From positions 1 through 37,484 of the IMG/VR virus record IMGVR_UViG_3300018080_000071: a stretch of 37,484 bases of DNA; one strand, given 5' to 3'. Source of the DNA: a virus. Both the position numbers and the translations under genes were made by a program. How positions within the stretch are numbered: position 1 is the first letter of the stretch; each line of letters begins with the position of its first letter. The notes under the pieces are model-generated. The model did not search any database. It worked only from the letters and a program-made list of their open reading frames with translations, and was not told the DNA's origin. This document shows positions 13,373-21,682 of this stretch, piece by piece.

Positions 13373-13611
13373 GAAAGCTCCTTAATTTTAGATAGTAGCA
13401 TCCTTAGTTCTCCCCCAAGTATCACACTAATTACAAGAGAAAACAAGAAAAAATACATCCAAAAAACGAGCTTGGTCAAAAAAGAGAGCCTTGCTTTTGT
13501 CTGCTCCTTCTCACAGATAGGTAGCCTCTCAAACTTTTCATCTATTGATTTTAGATGCTGTGTTATCAAGGCTATCGAAACCTTAAATGTACTCAAATCA
13601 TCATTACTCAT
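13345..13611 (-). CDS. Small protein with C-terminal membrane span (XhlA-like candidate)
   Basis: 88 aa. Residues 1-45 form a charged helix (LSTFKVSIALITQHLKSIDE...), then a hydrophobic segment at 46-66 (LVFWMYFFLFSLVISVILGG), then a short basic tail. This is the layout of XhlA-like phage membrane proteins, but also of other small tail-anchored proteins. It overlaps both neighbours (8 bases upstream, 28 bases downstream with the O-antigen-ligase-like gene). A holin-associated or ligase-associated role are equally possible. Confidence 0.6.
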   Translation of the reverse strand: MSNDDLSTFKVSIALITQHLKSIDEKFERLPICEKEQTKARLSFLTKLVFWMYFFLFSLVISVILGGELRMLLSKIKELSCFTSFLLG

Positions 13612-13762
13612 TCAGTAAGTCTGCCTCTATTTTAGACAAAACTGAGTCTTTATCCTCACCATTCAAAAAAAGGAATTTGTCAATCCGTTCGACTATCAAT
13701 GTCAACTTCTTGATTCTTTTGATTAGAATGTCTCTTTTTTCTCTAACTTCTTCTACTGTCAT
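13604..13762 (-). CDS. Small coiled-coil protein (52 aa)
   Basis: MTVEEVREKRDILIKRIKKL, then LTLIVERIDKFLFL and an acidic end. TAGGAG lies just upstream of the ATG and its stop overlaps the next start by 8 bases. Heptad-like hydrophobic spacing suggests a coiled coil. It sits directly behind the main tail-fibre gene; a role in fibre attachment or in the membrane group that follows cannot be separated. Confidence 0.6.
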   Translation of the reverse strand: MTVEEVREKRDILIKRIKKLTLIVERIDKFLFLNGEDKDSVLSKIEADLLNE

Positions 13763-13770
13763 TTTTTCTC

Positions 13771-15687
13771 CTAGCTAGTTGGTGCATCATAGTATGGCAC
13801 CCAATAGTCCGTTCCATTTACTTCCGTTCTTAAAAATCCTTGAATACTATTGCCTGTTGTATATGATGTAATGCTATTCGCTGTATTAGCACCTGATGTG
13901 CCAGCAAGAGCTATAAAAGGCTCATTACTATCTCCCTGATCTAAATACAATACTGGAATATTCTCAGCTGACCCTGATTGATCTACATGAAGCTGACCAC
14001 TAGGAAAATTAGTTCCTATCCCTAGCCTCTCTCCATAAAATCTAGCATAAGTGCTATCGTTAGCTCCAAATTCAATAGGCTTTCCACTTGCTGCATTGAT
14101 ATATGTAGTACCGCCATCGTCCTGTCTAACAGCGTAGAATGTACCATAGTTATTTGGGTCGCAGTTATCGTTCTGAAATATGATATCATCTGGATCTTTG
14201 TTCCACGCCCTCAATGAACCATTAGCAACTTTTAAAACATCACCATAAATTGAACCACGTTCCGTACCATCATAATCTTTGATTGGTACGCTAGCTGCTG
14301 TTATTGTGAAGTCCCAATACTCGTAGGCTGTATGTCCGTCAACAGCGCCGAAGGATATCTTTAATCCTTTGTAAACATCTACAGGTGTGGCTGACATGTT
14401 TTGGTTTTGCAGCACCCTACCAGCAGAGCTATTCGCAGAAGTCATTAAATCGAATTGATCGGGCGATGAAGCAACATTAACTATTCTTACTCTGATATCT
14501 GTATCTTCACCATAATAGTCAGAAGCATCTACAACTAAGTCATCCAAGCCGCTGCCTGTGAAGGTTACTGTACCAGCAGAAGAAGCTAGGGTTGGCTGTA
14601 TTTCATTGGCAGCTCCAGCACTAGGAGAAGCCCATGCTACATCTGTCCCATCTGATGTTAGAACCTGATTTGATGTTCCAATAGGGAGTCTAGCCGTTGA
14701 GTTAGATGCGTTTCTGATTAGAACATCCCCTCTAGTTGTCATTGGATCAGAATAGTGTGAGGACTGTGAATGGGTGTAGGCAGTCTCGAAGTTAGTTTCT
14801 TGTGTAGTCGTTATGATTGCATTACTACCCCCATCCGAGAAGTTATCTGCGGTAAATGTTGGAGCAGCTCCACTTGTGACATCTTGATCTATATAACTGT
14901 GATCTGAACCATTTGAACTCGCATGAGTGGTGTTTAGCCCAATAGCAGTATCCATTGTCTCTATTTTATCACGAATTGCATTCTTGGTTGCAGCGTCATT
15001 ATTGGCGTTCCATGATGTAGCATCATAGGCAACGTCACTTGTCGCTACGTTTGATACGTTGTCTAAAGACAGGTCTGACTTTACTTCTGCATAGCTCCTA
15101 CCTTCTATGGTATCTGCGTCTGTGAATCTTGCGAAGTCATTTGCAACTGGAGTGCCAGAAGTATCGACACCACCTGTAGCGTCCTGCCATGAAACATCTG
15201 TTCCATCCGAAGTTAGAACTTGATTCGCTGTACCAACAGGTAGTCTATCAGTAGAGTTTGATGCGTTTCTAAACATGATATCGCCACGAGTTGTCATTGG
15301 ATCAGAAAGTCCACCTGTAGGGTCTGACCATGACACATCTGTCCCATCAGAAGTTAGAACTTGTGTTGCAGAACCAAGAGCAAGCCTATTGGTGGTATTC
15401 GTGGCATCCCTAATTAAGACATCTCCACGAGTCGTTAATGGGTCTGAGTATCCACCTGGAGCTGCCGCCCACTCCAATCCTGTAGGAGTCGCTTTAAGCC
15501 ACTCTCCAGAAGCACCGAGAGCCAATGTGGAAGCTGCCGAACCATCATGGGTCATAAGCTCACCAACACTAGACAATGGTAGAATCCCTTGCTCCATTGT
15601 AGAGCCTGCTAGTCTTAAAACATTAAACCAATTGGCTGTAATTTCCTCACCATTTGATCGTTGTGGAATAGCTGAGAAAGTGGTCAT
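13771..15687 (-). CDS. Tail fibre protein with 40-aa repeats
   Basis: 638 aa. N-terminal module NGEEITANWFNVLR (residues 12-25) recurs in the other fibre gene and probably anchors both to the tail. Three copies of a 40-aa repeat (81-120, 128-167, 313-352; core TTRGDVLIRNASNST...QVLTSDGTDVSW) and a degenerate one at about 41-74 form the shaft. C-terminal part has RLGIGTNFPSGQLHV, a motif common near the tips of phage fibres, and a Gly/Ser/Thr-rich end. No intramolecular chaperone domain is seen. ATAGGAG lies upstream of the ATG. Expected to bind the host surface. Confidence 0.85.
   Translation of the reverse strand: MTTFSAIPQRSNGEEITANWFNVLRLAGSTMEQGILPLSSVGELMTHDGSAASTLALGASGEWLKATPTGLEWAAAPGGYSDPLTTRGDVLIRDATNTTNRLALGSATQVLTSDGTDVSWSDPTGGLSDPMTTRGDIMFRNASNSTDRLPVGTANQVLTSDGTDVSWQDATGGVDTSGTPVANDFARFTDADTIEGRSYAEVKSDLSLDNVSNVATSDVAYDATSWNANNDAATKNAIRDKIETMDTAIGLNTTHASSNGSDHSYIDQDVTSGAAPTFTADNFSDGGSNAIITTTQETNFETAYTHSQSSHYSDPMTTRGDVLIRNASNSTARLPIGTSNQVLTSDGTDVAWASPSAGAANEIQPTLASSAGTVTFTGSGLDDLVVDASDYYGEDTDIRVRIVNVASSPDQFDLMTSANSSAGRVLQNQNMSATPVDVYKGLKISFGAVDGHTAYEYWDFTITAASVPIKDYDGTERGSIYGDVLKVANGSLRAWNKDPDDIIFQNDNCDPNNYGTFYAVRQDDGGTTYINAASGKPIEFGANDSTYARFYGERLGIGTNFPSGQLHVDQSGSAENIPVLYLDQGDSNEPFIALAGTSGANTANSITSYTTGNSIQGFLRTEVNGTDYWVPYYDAPTS
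14632..14751 (-). repeat. Fibre repeat, copy 3
   Basis: Codes for fibre residues 313-352, about 85% identical in protein to copy 2. Set apart from copies 1 and 2 by about 145 residues of different sequence. Confidence 0.8.
15187..15306 (-). repeat. Fibre repeat, copy 2
   Basis: Codes for fibre residues 128-167; a 7-residue spacer separates it from copy 1. Confidence 0.8.
15328..15447 (-). repeat. Fibre repeat, copy 1
   Basis: Codes for fibre residues 81-120, the most diverged of the three clear copies. The tandem units could recombine to change shaft length. Confidence 0.8.
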
Positions 15688-15704
15688 AAAAAAACTCCTA
15701 TAAA

Positions 15705-15926
15705 TTATCTAACTTGATCGTTGTCTTTTTTATCTTTTTTTATCTTTTTCATTTTGCCACCGAAGTCGTGAGTGTGGTTTGGTTTTTTCACATATGGTGA
15801 TTGAGTCGTATCAATCGCACATATCTTTTTCTCACTAAATTCACAGTTCTTGCCGTGTTCGACACCATGAATGTAGCCGCCAACCGCAACCGTAAACCCT
15901 GTCAATAAAATAAATAATGCTGTCAT
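15705..15926 (-). CDS. Small membrane-anchored protein with His/Cys segment
   Basis: 73 aa from ATG 15926 (AGGAGG 4 bases upstream). Hydrophobic N-terminus MTALFILLTGFTVAVGGYIH (anchor or uncleaved signal), then EHGKNCEFSEKKICAID with two Cys, KPNHTHDFGGKM and a lysine-rich tail. It lies between two fibre genes. No family recognised; an exclusion or envelope-modifying role is only one possibility. Confidence 0.6.
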   Translation of the reverse strand: MTALFILLTGFTVAVGGYIHGVEHGKNCEFSEKKICAIDTTQSPYVKKPNHTHDFGGKMKKIKKDKKDNDQVR

Positions 15927-15959
15927 ACTTCCTCCTATATAGATGCGCCCCATTGCGCC

Positions 15960-16721
15960 TTATAAACCGATAAAAAAACCTCTATTGTATGTTGGTCCAT
16001 ATCCACCAGAGTGCGTGATGCCCATTCTACAACTATTGTTACCAGTTGATGCGCTCTTATAGTAAATCCCGCTGAAGCCGCTTGTTGCTGATGCGTAGCT
16101 ATAGCCTGTTAACCCAGCCAATGTTGACATTGACGAGCTGTTGACTTGAGGATATGAACCAGCAGAATGTCCACCTTGATGATCATAATCTATAAATGCA
16201 AATATTTTACCAGTAGGAGCATAAATTGTAACATTAGAGCCGTAGTCTGTGCCATTTCCAGCAGTTCTACTATGAGATGCTATAGCCACCCTTCTTTTCC
16301 AATCTACATTAACCGATTCTTGCGAAGTCTCAAGAGCTTGCAATGCGGTTTTTACGTCAGATGAGTCTGCAATAATTGAACCTATAAAAGTCCCTAGGTC
16401 TGTAGAATTGTCGGCGGCTGCCCCTATAAGAGATGTTACAATTTCTGATATTGCAAATTGGTTGCCACCACTATCCGTTACGCACAGCTTACTTGAAGCT
16501 TCTTGAAGTTTGGAAGTGCCTACATTGACATCACCACTTCCAACTATATAAGCATTATGCCACCTGTATGTATCTGACCCTAAATTGCCAGCTATACTTT
16601 CAACAGAACCCGAGGCATTTCTAGGTAACCAATCACCTATCATTGCAGCCCTTGGCACGTTGAACCAAGTCTGATCAATTGTTTCACCATTAGTCCTTGA
16701 AGTTAAAGTATCTGACCCCAT
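15960..16721 (-). CDS. Second tail fibre/baseplate protein
   Basis: 253 aa. N-terminal NGETIDQTWFNVPR matches the anchor module of the 638-aa fibre. A middle segment (LGSDTYRWHNAYIVGSGDVN) is of a kind seen in fibre shafts. A helix (SDVKTALQALETSQESV) and a Gly/Ser/Tyr-rich C-terminal domain (ending THSGGYGPTYNRGFFIGL) follow, probably a compact receptor-binding tip. GAGGGG precedes the ATG. Neighbouring genes are the baseplate hub and a small membrane protein. Confidence 0.78.
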   Translation of the reverse strand: MGSDTLTSRTNGETIDQTWFNVPRAAMIGDWLPRNASGSVESIAGNLGSDTYRWHNAYIVGSGDVNVGTSKLQEASSKLCVTDSGGNQFAISEIVTSLIGAAADNSTDLGTFIGSIIADSSDVKTALQALETSQESVNVDWKRRVAIASHSRTAGNGTDYGSNVTIYAPTGKIFAFIDYDHQGGHSAGSYPQVNSSSMSTLAGLTGYSYASATSGFSGIYYKSASTGNNSCRMGITHSGGYGPTYNRGFFIGL

Positions 16722-17954
16722 TTATACACCCCTCAATTTAAAAGTTATCTCCATTTTAGTCATATCTATATCCTTTTTCATTACCTTGAACTCATCTGCT
16801 GATGATATTGATAAACTCCATAGTGCATCAGGTAAGACTCCTGATCCACATATGGCAATACCGCAAATTGGCAGTCCGAATTCACCCTCAATATACAGAA
16901 CAGGATAGTCGACATTAACCTTATCCAATAAGTTTATCGCCAAAGTAGTGTAATTGAGTGGAGTTGTTATTATCATTTCAGTTTTTGGGTCTTTGAACTC
17001 GGCTAATAGCGTTGAAAGCATAGCTTCACATTTGGTGCTATTGGTGAAATATGGTATTGATATCTCATTTTTTCTAACACCATACTTAGTTTTAGAATCA
17101 GTATCGGACTCAATAAAGGTTGTATCCTTCCATGTGAAGTAGTTAAAAAGCCTGTGCATACCATTGTTGAGGTCTTTTATTGAGATGATATTTTCAATAC
17201 CATCTGGAGAACCCTGCCCATAGAATGTATATTGTAAGGCAGCACTCGCAGCCCTTGTTTTTATGTATATCGTATCATTCAAGATATAAAGCACACTATT
17301 GGATGCTAGTAGCAGCTCATCCAAAACATCCCTTACTGTAGCATTCTCCATATCGCTTTTATCATCAATAGTTTGATCTGATCCAACGCTTATATTTCCT
17401 GCTGAAACAGTCAGTAAGTCTGTTATTGCCGTTTGGTTCAATATTGTATAAAGGACAGCAGAAGCGGCATCTCCGTTTGATATACTAGCATATGGGACTT
17501 CTACTCTATCGAAAATAGTCTCAAAGCCTAAGACTGTTATAGATATTTCTTCTGTATATGCGTCCTGCCTAAAAGTTTCATCACTGAGCAAGCCCTTGTA
17601 AACCTCATAGTCCTCGCTGATAAATGAATCTCCAGCCTTGGCACATCCACATTCAGTTATTTCCTCGGTAAGTTTGTATATGATTTTTACCTTAGAATCT
17701 CTCCTTTTATAAGCAAAAATAGATTCTGTTGAATCTACATCATTAAATTTTCCAGTTCTATTGCTAAGAGAAATAGTGATACTAGAATTCTTATAGACCC
17801 CTAGTTGGTAGTCTGAGCTATCCGTATCTTGGGATAGTCTACTTATCTTACTAACATATTTGGTTACTTCTATCCATTCAGAAGAATAAGAACCATCTAT
17901 ATCAAATGGAAGTATGTAAACCTTTATTGAGTTTAAGTTCAGTCCGAAGCTCAA
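16722..17954 (-). CDS. Baseplate hub-like minor tail protein
   Basis: 410 aa with TTG start at 17954 overlapping the upstream stop as TTGA, with GAGGT 7 bases before. Domain texture: beta barrel at 1-90 (IKVYILPFDIDGSYSSEWIE... VYKNSSITISLSNRTG), a second at 120-180, then DATVRDVLDELLLASN-type helix around 210-230 and a beta C-terminus. This fits the gp27-like hub that closes the tail tube. It carries CGCAKAG and CGIAICG Cys pairs. Position after a Dit-like protein supports the call; exact family not certain. Confidence 0.65.
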   Translation of the reverse strand: MSFGLNLNSIKVYILPFDIDGSYSSEWIEVTKYVSKISRLSQDTDSSDYQLGVYKNSSITISLSNRTGKFNDVDSTESIFAYKRRDSKVKIIYKLTEEITECGCAKAGDSFISEDYEVYKGLLSDETFRQDAYTEEISITVLGFETIFDRVEVPYASISNGDAASAVLYTILNQTAITDLLTVSAGNISVGSDQTIDDKSDMENATVRDVLDELLLASNSVLYILNDTIYIKTRAASAALQYTFYGQGSPDGIENIISIKDLNNGMHRLFNYFTWKDTTFIESDTDSKTKYGVRKNEISIPYFTNSTKCEAMLSTLLAEFKDPKTEMIITTPLNYTTLAINLLDKVNVDYPVLYIEGEFGLPICGIAICGSGVLPDALWSLSISSADEFKVMKKDIDMTKMEITFKLRGV

Positions 17955-18745
17955 TCTATCACCTCTTGAAGTTTTAGGTCAACCTTCATACCTGTTTGAT
18001 ACAGACCCTTGTACCAATCTGCTTGCCATTCATTTACACATTTTACTAGGTAGATATCCTCCATGCGATACCCCTTGCGCTCAGTCCGATATTGAGTCTC
18101 ATCTCCACCACATGCCCAATACAAGAAACCGCTATTTGACTCAAAGAGTTTTTCAATGATAGTTAGGTCAGCATCACTACTAACAATTTTTACTGATGCA
18201 GTACCAGAAAAAGCACCTATTTTTTCCCTTATTGACATCTTACCACTCAACATTGTGCTTTTTTGTCTATTCCTTGATAGCTTTGACTTGACTATTGCCC
18301 ATGATTCTAATTGTCCTATTCTATCTGTGGCAATAAATTGATAAAGATATTTGTCATCGTCAGCCACCATTGTTCCAGTAATTGTCAGCTTTATTTTTGT
18401 GGTGATTACAGAATCAAAATTATGATGCTTATTGACATCTGAATTTGATGTCTCAGATATGGCAGTAGAAAAATCAGTATATGCCAATCCTGTCCAATAC
18501 TGAATTGTATAAGCCTTAAAATTATGTTTGAGCAATATTATGTCGGTTAATGTTACTGCGTCAGCGAAGTCAATTTCGATATATGTATTGTCGGCATCTA
18601 CACTCCCTGTAGTTATCCATGCAGTCCTGTTTGATCTATTTCTCATATAGTCGACATACGTTGAGCCTTGACTTGCTGTTATTGATACGTTGCTTTTTGA
18701 TAAGTCAGCCTTATTCTTCTCAAAAAAGATAATCTGTTGAGCCAT
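17951..18745 (-). CDS. Distal-tail-like minor tail protein with jelly-roll domain
   Basis: 264 aa from ATG 18745 (GGAGGA upstream); an 8-residue longer frame lacks a site. Residues 30-130 (NRTAWITTGSVDADNTYIEI, DAVTLTDIILLKHNFKAYTI) look like a galactose-binding or discoidin-type jelly roll. The C-terminal half (TASVKIVSSDADLTIIEKLF... GFLYWACGGDE) resembles the tail-tube-like part of distal tail proteins. Follows the tape measure after a 33-aa Cys-rich gene. Possible carbohydrate contact at the tail tip is inference. Confidence 0.65.
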   Translation of the reverse strand: MAQQIIFFEKNKADLSKSNVSITASQGSTYVDYMRNRSNRTAWITTGSVDADNTYIEIDFADAVTLTDIILLKHNFKAYTIQYWTGLAYTDFSTAISETSNSDVNKHHNFDSVITTKIKLTITGTMVADDDKYLYQFIATDRIGQLESWAIVKSKLSRNRQKSTMLSGKMSIREKIGAFSGTASVKIVSSDADLTIIEKLFESNSGFLYWACGGDETQYRTERKGYRMEDIYLVKCVNEWQADWYKGLYQTGMKVDLKLQEVID

Positions 18746-18846
18746 TATTCTTCCTCCGCATCTTCGCAATTACAATGAATATAACACCTATGACAGTCTT
18801 GGCAAAGCTCTTTTCTCTCACATTGAGGACATGTGGGTTCAATCAT
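18745..18846 (-). CDS. 33-aa, seven-cysteine miniprotein
   Basis: Frame starts MIEPTCPQCERKELCQDCHR and ends in an acidic tail. Cys at 6, 9, 15, 18, 21, 25 and 27 with His at 19 and 24: CPQC and CQDC plus HCNC. The start overlaps the tape measure stop (ATGA) and the stop overlaps the next start (TAATG), so it is coupled on both sides. It could bind one or two zinc ions. No known tail part of this type comes to mind. Confidence 0.7.
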   Translation of the reverse strand: MIEPTCPQCERKELCQDCHRCYIHCNCEDAEEE

Positions 18847-20834
18847 GATGATGCCAAACTTAGGTTGCCTCTTTTCACTTGCTCTACTTCAAGCCATTCC
18901 ATAAAGGATTCTGGCTTAATTTTTAGAGTTATTTCAGTAGGTTCAGCAGCTTCTCCACCCTCCCTTGAAGCCATTTCTTCGGCAAATGTTGGAGCTACTT
19001 GTTTAGGAACAACTAATTCACCCGGGGTTAAAAGAGCTGGAACACTATCATGGTTGCCTATCCCCGGCACGAAACCACCCTCATTAAGTCCTGCGACCTT
19101 CGCAGCCCTCTCAACACCGTAAGCTGTGAGCATTGCAGCCGCAGCAGTACCGAGTGCTGGTCCGATAAATGGGATTGGAGCCAATGACGCATATGCTGCA
19201 ATCGCACCTTGCGCTGTACTAATCCCTATCTGAGTTATTGCCGCAGACTTACCCATAGCTTTCATCGCTGAGTTGCTTGAATTCTGTAAAGCCGCTAGAT
19301 TATTCAATGTATTGGCTTGGGCAGCGACTTTTTCTTGGTTGGTTAGGTTTTCAAAGTCAGCCATTTTTCTCATTTCAGCCATTTTTGCCTTGAATAGATT
19401 GTCTGCGCCCTTCTTTTCACTTTCATGATATTTTTGAGTAAGTTCTTTTTTTCTTTCAAGTAGTTCGAAGTGTCTTTGAGCATCAAGATCGTTCCTTGCC
19501 AACTCCCTCTCGACTTTTTGAAGCTCTGTTTCTTCCTTGGCTATAGCGTCCTGTTCTGCTATCTCAAGGTCTTTGGCTCTTGCCGCTTCTGCGCTGGAGT
19601 CTTTTTCGGCTAACATTTGAGCCTTTGATGCTTCTGCTTGCTCTGCTTGTTTTTGTAGCTTGATCTCTTTTGTTCGTTCGAGTGTTTCTGAAAAGCCTTC
19701 TTGTAGGTCTTTCCACCCTTTTTGTATCTGTTCTTTATCGAAAGTGAAGATCCCCTTAATGATATTCCCTAAACCTCCACCTATTTTTCCTATTTTTTGA
19801 GCAAAAGCCTCAAAGAAGGAAGCCATGTTAGTCCATATAGCCTCCCAATTCATAGCTACTTCGGCTAATACTACTACGAGCAATCCGATACCTGTAGCTC
19901 CAAGTAACCCTTTGACCCCAAGAGACATAATCCTTGTAGCCATTGCAGAAGCCATCATGGCGGCTTTTAATTTCATGAATACTAAAGCACCTGTGGCTGC
20001 AACAGAAACGAATCCTGTCAAGGCTGTGCCTCCTAGTAGGAATACTGCTGCCATTTTTGCGAAGATAGGGTTCGCTCTAGCGAAATCTAATAGTTTTTTT
20101 AAACCTTGAGCTGCATATATAAACGCAGGAGCCAATTCTTTACCAACGTCCTCGACCAAATCACCAAAAGTATTACTTAACTGCTTAAAGATACCTGTAC
20201 CTTGAGCCGCAGCCGCAGCCGCACCCTTGAATTGAGAATTCAACTCCTTCATTATGATGGCTTGAGCTGCTTGAAGCTGTCCTGATTCTTGTAAAACCTT
20301 AATTTGCTCTTTTTGTTGAGCAGTAAACGTGACACCTGTTCTTCCTAAAGCAGATACTCCAGCTATAGGATCGTTTAGAGCCTTACCTAGCTGTACTGCA
20401 GAAGCTTTCAAGTCTTGCCCCATGACTGTAGACATGTCCAGCATAGCTTGTGAAGCTTCTGGAAAAACGTCCTTACCGATATTCTTAAAGGTCAAAAGTA
20501 GATTCTGTCCTCTTATTATGTTTTCATCACCATAGGTAGAATTCTCTTGCAATGCCGAAGCCATCTTGTGAACTTCACTAGCTGCCAACCCTGCTGCCCC
20601 TCCTGTCGCTCTAATGATTGTTTCGGTCTGCCTTTGAACTTGGGCTTGCTTGTCAAAAGCGGCAATTGACAAGCCTACTGTAGCCGTTAGAGCTGCAAAA
20701 GCGACCCCCGACTTTTTGGCTGTTGAAGCAAGAGTGTCTTCTAAGTTTTTGGTTTTATCCTCAATTTGCTTTAGTTTGTCTTTATAGCCCTTGATGTTGG
20801 CATCAATTTTAATCATTAGATCAGAACTTGCCAT
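18843..20834 (-). CDS. Tail tape measure protein
   Basis: 663 aa. N-terminal coiled coil (LKQIEDKTKNLEDTLASTAK), the tape-measure core with LQENSTYGDENIIRGQNLLL, KALNDPIAGVSALGRTGVTF and ...QLQAAQAIIMKELNSQFKG, hydrophobic segments at about 255-330, a long charged coiled coil at about 390-500, and the C-terminal GGFVPGIGNHDSVPALLTPG (expected in tape measures). It sets tail length and may form the DNA channel; 663 aa suits a tail of roughly 100 nm by the usual rule of about 0.15 nm per residue. Follows the tail chaperones, as is normal. Confidence 0.9.
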   Translation of the reverse strand: MASSDLMIKIDANIKGYKDKLKQIEDKTKNLEDTLASTAKKSGVAFAALTATVGLSIAAFDKQAQVQRQTETIIRATGGAAGLAASEVHKMASALQENSTYGDENIIRGQNLLLTFKNIGKDVFPEASQAMLDMSTVMGQDLKASAVQLGKALNDPIAGVSALGRTGVTFTAQQKEQIKVLQESGQLQAAQAIIMKELNSQFKGAAAAAAQGTGIFKQLSNTFGDLVEDVGKELAPAFIYAAQGLKKLLDFARANPIFAKMAAVFLLGGTALTGFVSVAATGALVFMKLKAAMMASAMATRIMSLGVKGLLGATGIGLLVVVLAEVAMNWEAIWTNMASFFEAFAQKIGKIGGGLGNIIKGIFTFDKEQIQKGWKDLQEGFSETLERTKEIKLQKQAEQAEASKAQMLAEKDSSAEAARAKDLEIAEQDAIAKEETELQKVERELARNDLDAQRHFELLERKKELTQKYHESEKKGADNLFKAKMAEMRKMADFENLTNQEKVAAQANTLNNLAALQNSSNSAMKAMGKSAAITQIGISTAQGAIAAYASLAPIPFIGPALGTAAAAMLTAYGVERAAKVAGLNEGGFVPGIGNHDSVPALLTPGELVVPKQVAPTFAEEMASREGGEAAEPTEITLKIKPESFMEWLEVEQVKRGNLSLASS

Positions 20835-21056
20835 TTATCTCCCCTTGTTAAATCTTCTTTTGATCTTCTCAAGTCCAGTTTTTATGATTTCTTCCTGTTG
20901 TTTTTCTTGTTCTGGAGTCAATTTAATTGCAACCCTGTCAACAGGTCTTGTTATTGGCTGCATTTCTCTATCATGTAGTCTAGCCTGATTAACTAACGTA
21001 TTATGGCTCCTAATATAGATGTTTGATAGAGCTATGGATACCTCCCTTTCGGACAT
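20835..21056 (-). CDS. Tail assembly chaperone, C-terminal (gpT-like) part
   Basis: The frame here is open far upstream of ATG 21056: it runs without a stop to the A-run at 21149-21157 and contains TDWGEIYDRIAYEYGYSFDQ, which is typical of the second half of frameshifted tail chaperones. So the main product is probably the fusion with the gene before it (about 245 aa), not a separate 73-aa protein. The C-terminal part is charged (LTPEQEKQQEEIIKTGLEKI). Confidence 0.75.
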   Translation of the reverse strand: MSEREVSIALSNIYIRSHNTLVNQARLHDREMQPITRPVDRVAIKLTPEQEKQQEEIIKTGLEKIKRRFNKGR

Positions 21057-21094
21057 AGAGCTTATCTGGTCAAAAGAATATCCATATTCATAGG

Positions 21095-21571
21095 CTATTC
21101 TATCGTAGATTTCACCCCAATCTGTTCTTCCGTATCTTCTTCCTTCACTTTTTTTTTATTCATCTTGGCTATTTCATCAAGTATAGGCTGTGACCCCATC
21201 ATACATCTAATGTATTCTGTCATGACAAGCTCAGTATCCCTTGCTCCCTCGATTAATTCACCAAAGAACTCCCAAGCGTATTTCCTTCTTTTTATAGGTT
21301 CTCCATTTGGATCAATTTCTTCGATATCTTTTGCTAAAAAGTGCGCTTTTGACTCGTTGTTGAGTTGATAAAATACGCATTTTAGCATTGTTTCAACATC
21401 TGGATTATTCTCATTGAAGATGTTGGTAGCGTCCTTACCGAAGTTCCTTTGATACCAAGCCTTATCCCTCAAACTCAATTTCCTAAAGGTGTAGGTCTTA
21501 CCCTTTATTTCAAATGATGCTTCTTCTGGATTTAAGTCTTTTAGGTCAATAAATTTTTGGTCTTCTGACAT
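21095..21571 (-). CDS. Tail assembly chaperone (gpG-like)
   Basis: 158 aa in the unshifted frame: MSEDQKFIDLKDLNPEEASF, then FEIKGKTYTFRKLSLRDKAW (beta hairpin typical of phage tail chaperones), helical middle, and a charged end with NKKKVKEEDTEEQ. The A9 slip site lies at codons for NKKK. AAGGAG precedes the ATG. It prevents premature assembly of the tape measure and recruits tail tube subunits. Own promoter at 21590-21617, since the moron island separates it from the tail tube gene. Confidence 0.8.
   Translation of the reverse strand: MSEDQKFIDLKDLNPEEASFEIKGKTYTFRKLSLRDKAWYQRNFGKDATNIFNENNPDVETMLKCVFYQLNNESKAHFLAKDIEEIDPNGEPIKRRKYAWEFFGELIEGARDTELVMTEYIRCMMGSQPILDEIAKMNKKKVKEEDTEEQIGVKSTIE
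21149..21157 (-). other. Programmed -1 frameshift site (A9 run)
   Basis: Coding-strand AAT-AAA-AAA-AAA-GTG. Slipping back one base in the A-run moves the ribosome into a frame that stays open to 20835. This gives a 141 + 104 residue fusion, the G/GT arrangement of siphovirus tail chaperones. Position (between tail chaperone and tape measure) and the sensible protein on the far side both support it. Confidence 0.85.
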
Positions 21572-21589
21572 TTTAGCTCCTTATAAATC

Positions 21590-21617
21590 ATTGTATCAAA
21601 AATATTTTTTCTTGCAA
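21590..21617 (-). promoter_or_regulatory. Promoter of the tail assembly operon
   Basis: TTGCAA (21617-21612), 16-base spacer, TACAAT (21595-21590; 5 of 6). TTGCAA is its own reverse complement and is used as -35 in the other direction as well. Confidence 0.6.
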
Positions 21618-21639
21618 TACTTCTTAATCGTGATACTAT
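21612..21639 (+). promoter_or_regulatory. Promoter of the plus-strand glycosyltransferase island
   Basis: TTGCAA (21612-21617), 16-base spacer, TACTAT (21634-21639; 4 of 6). Shares its -35 hexamer with the minus-strand tail promoter, giving a symmetric divergent pair with GATAC at both -10s. Confidence 0.55.
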
Positions 21640-21682
21640 TTTATTAAGAGAGATAAATCAACATAAAAAAGGAGTTATGCTG

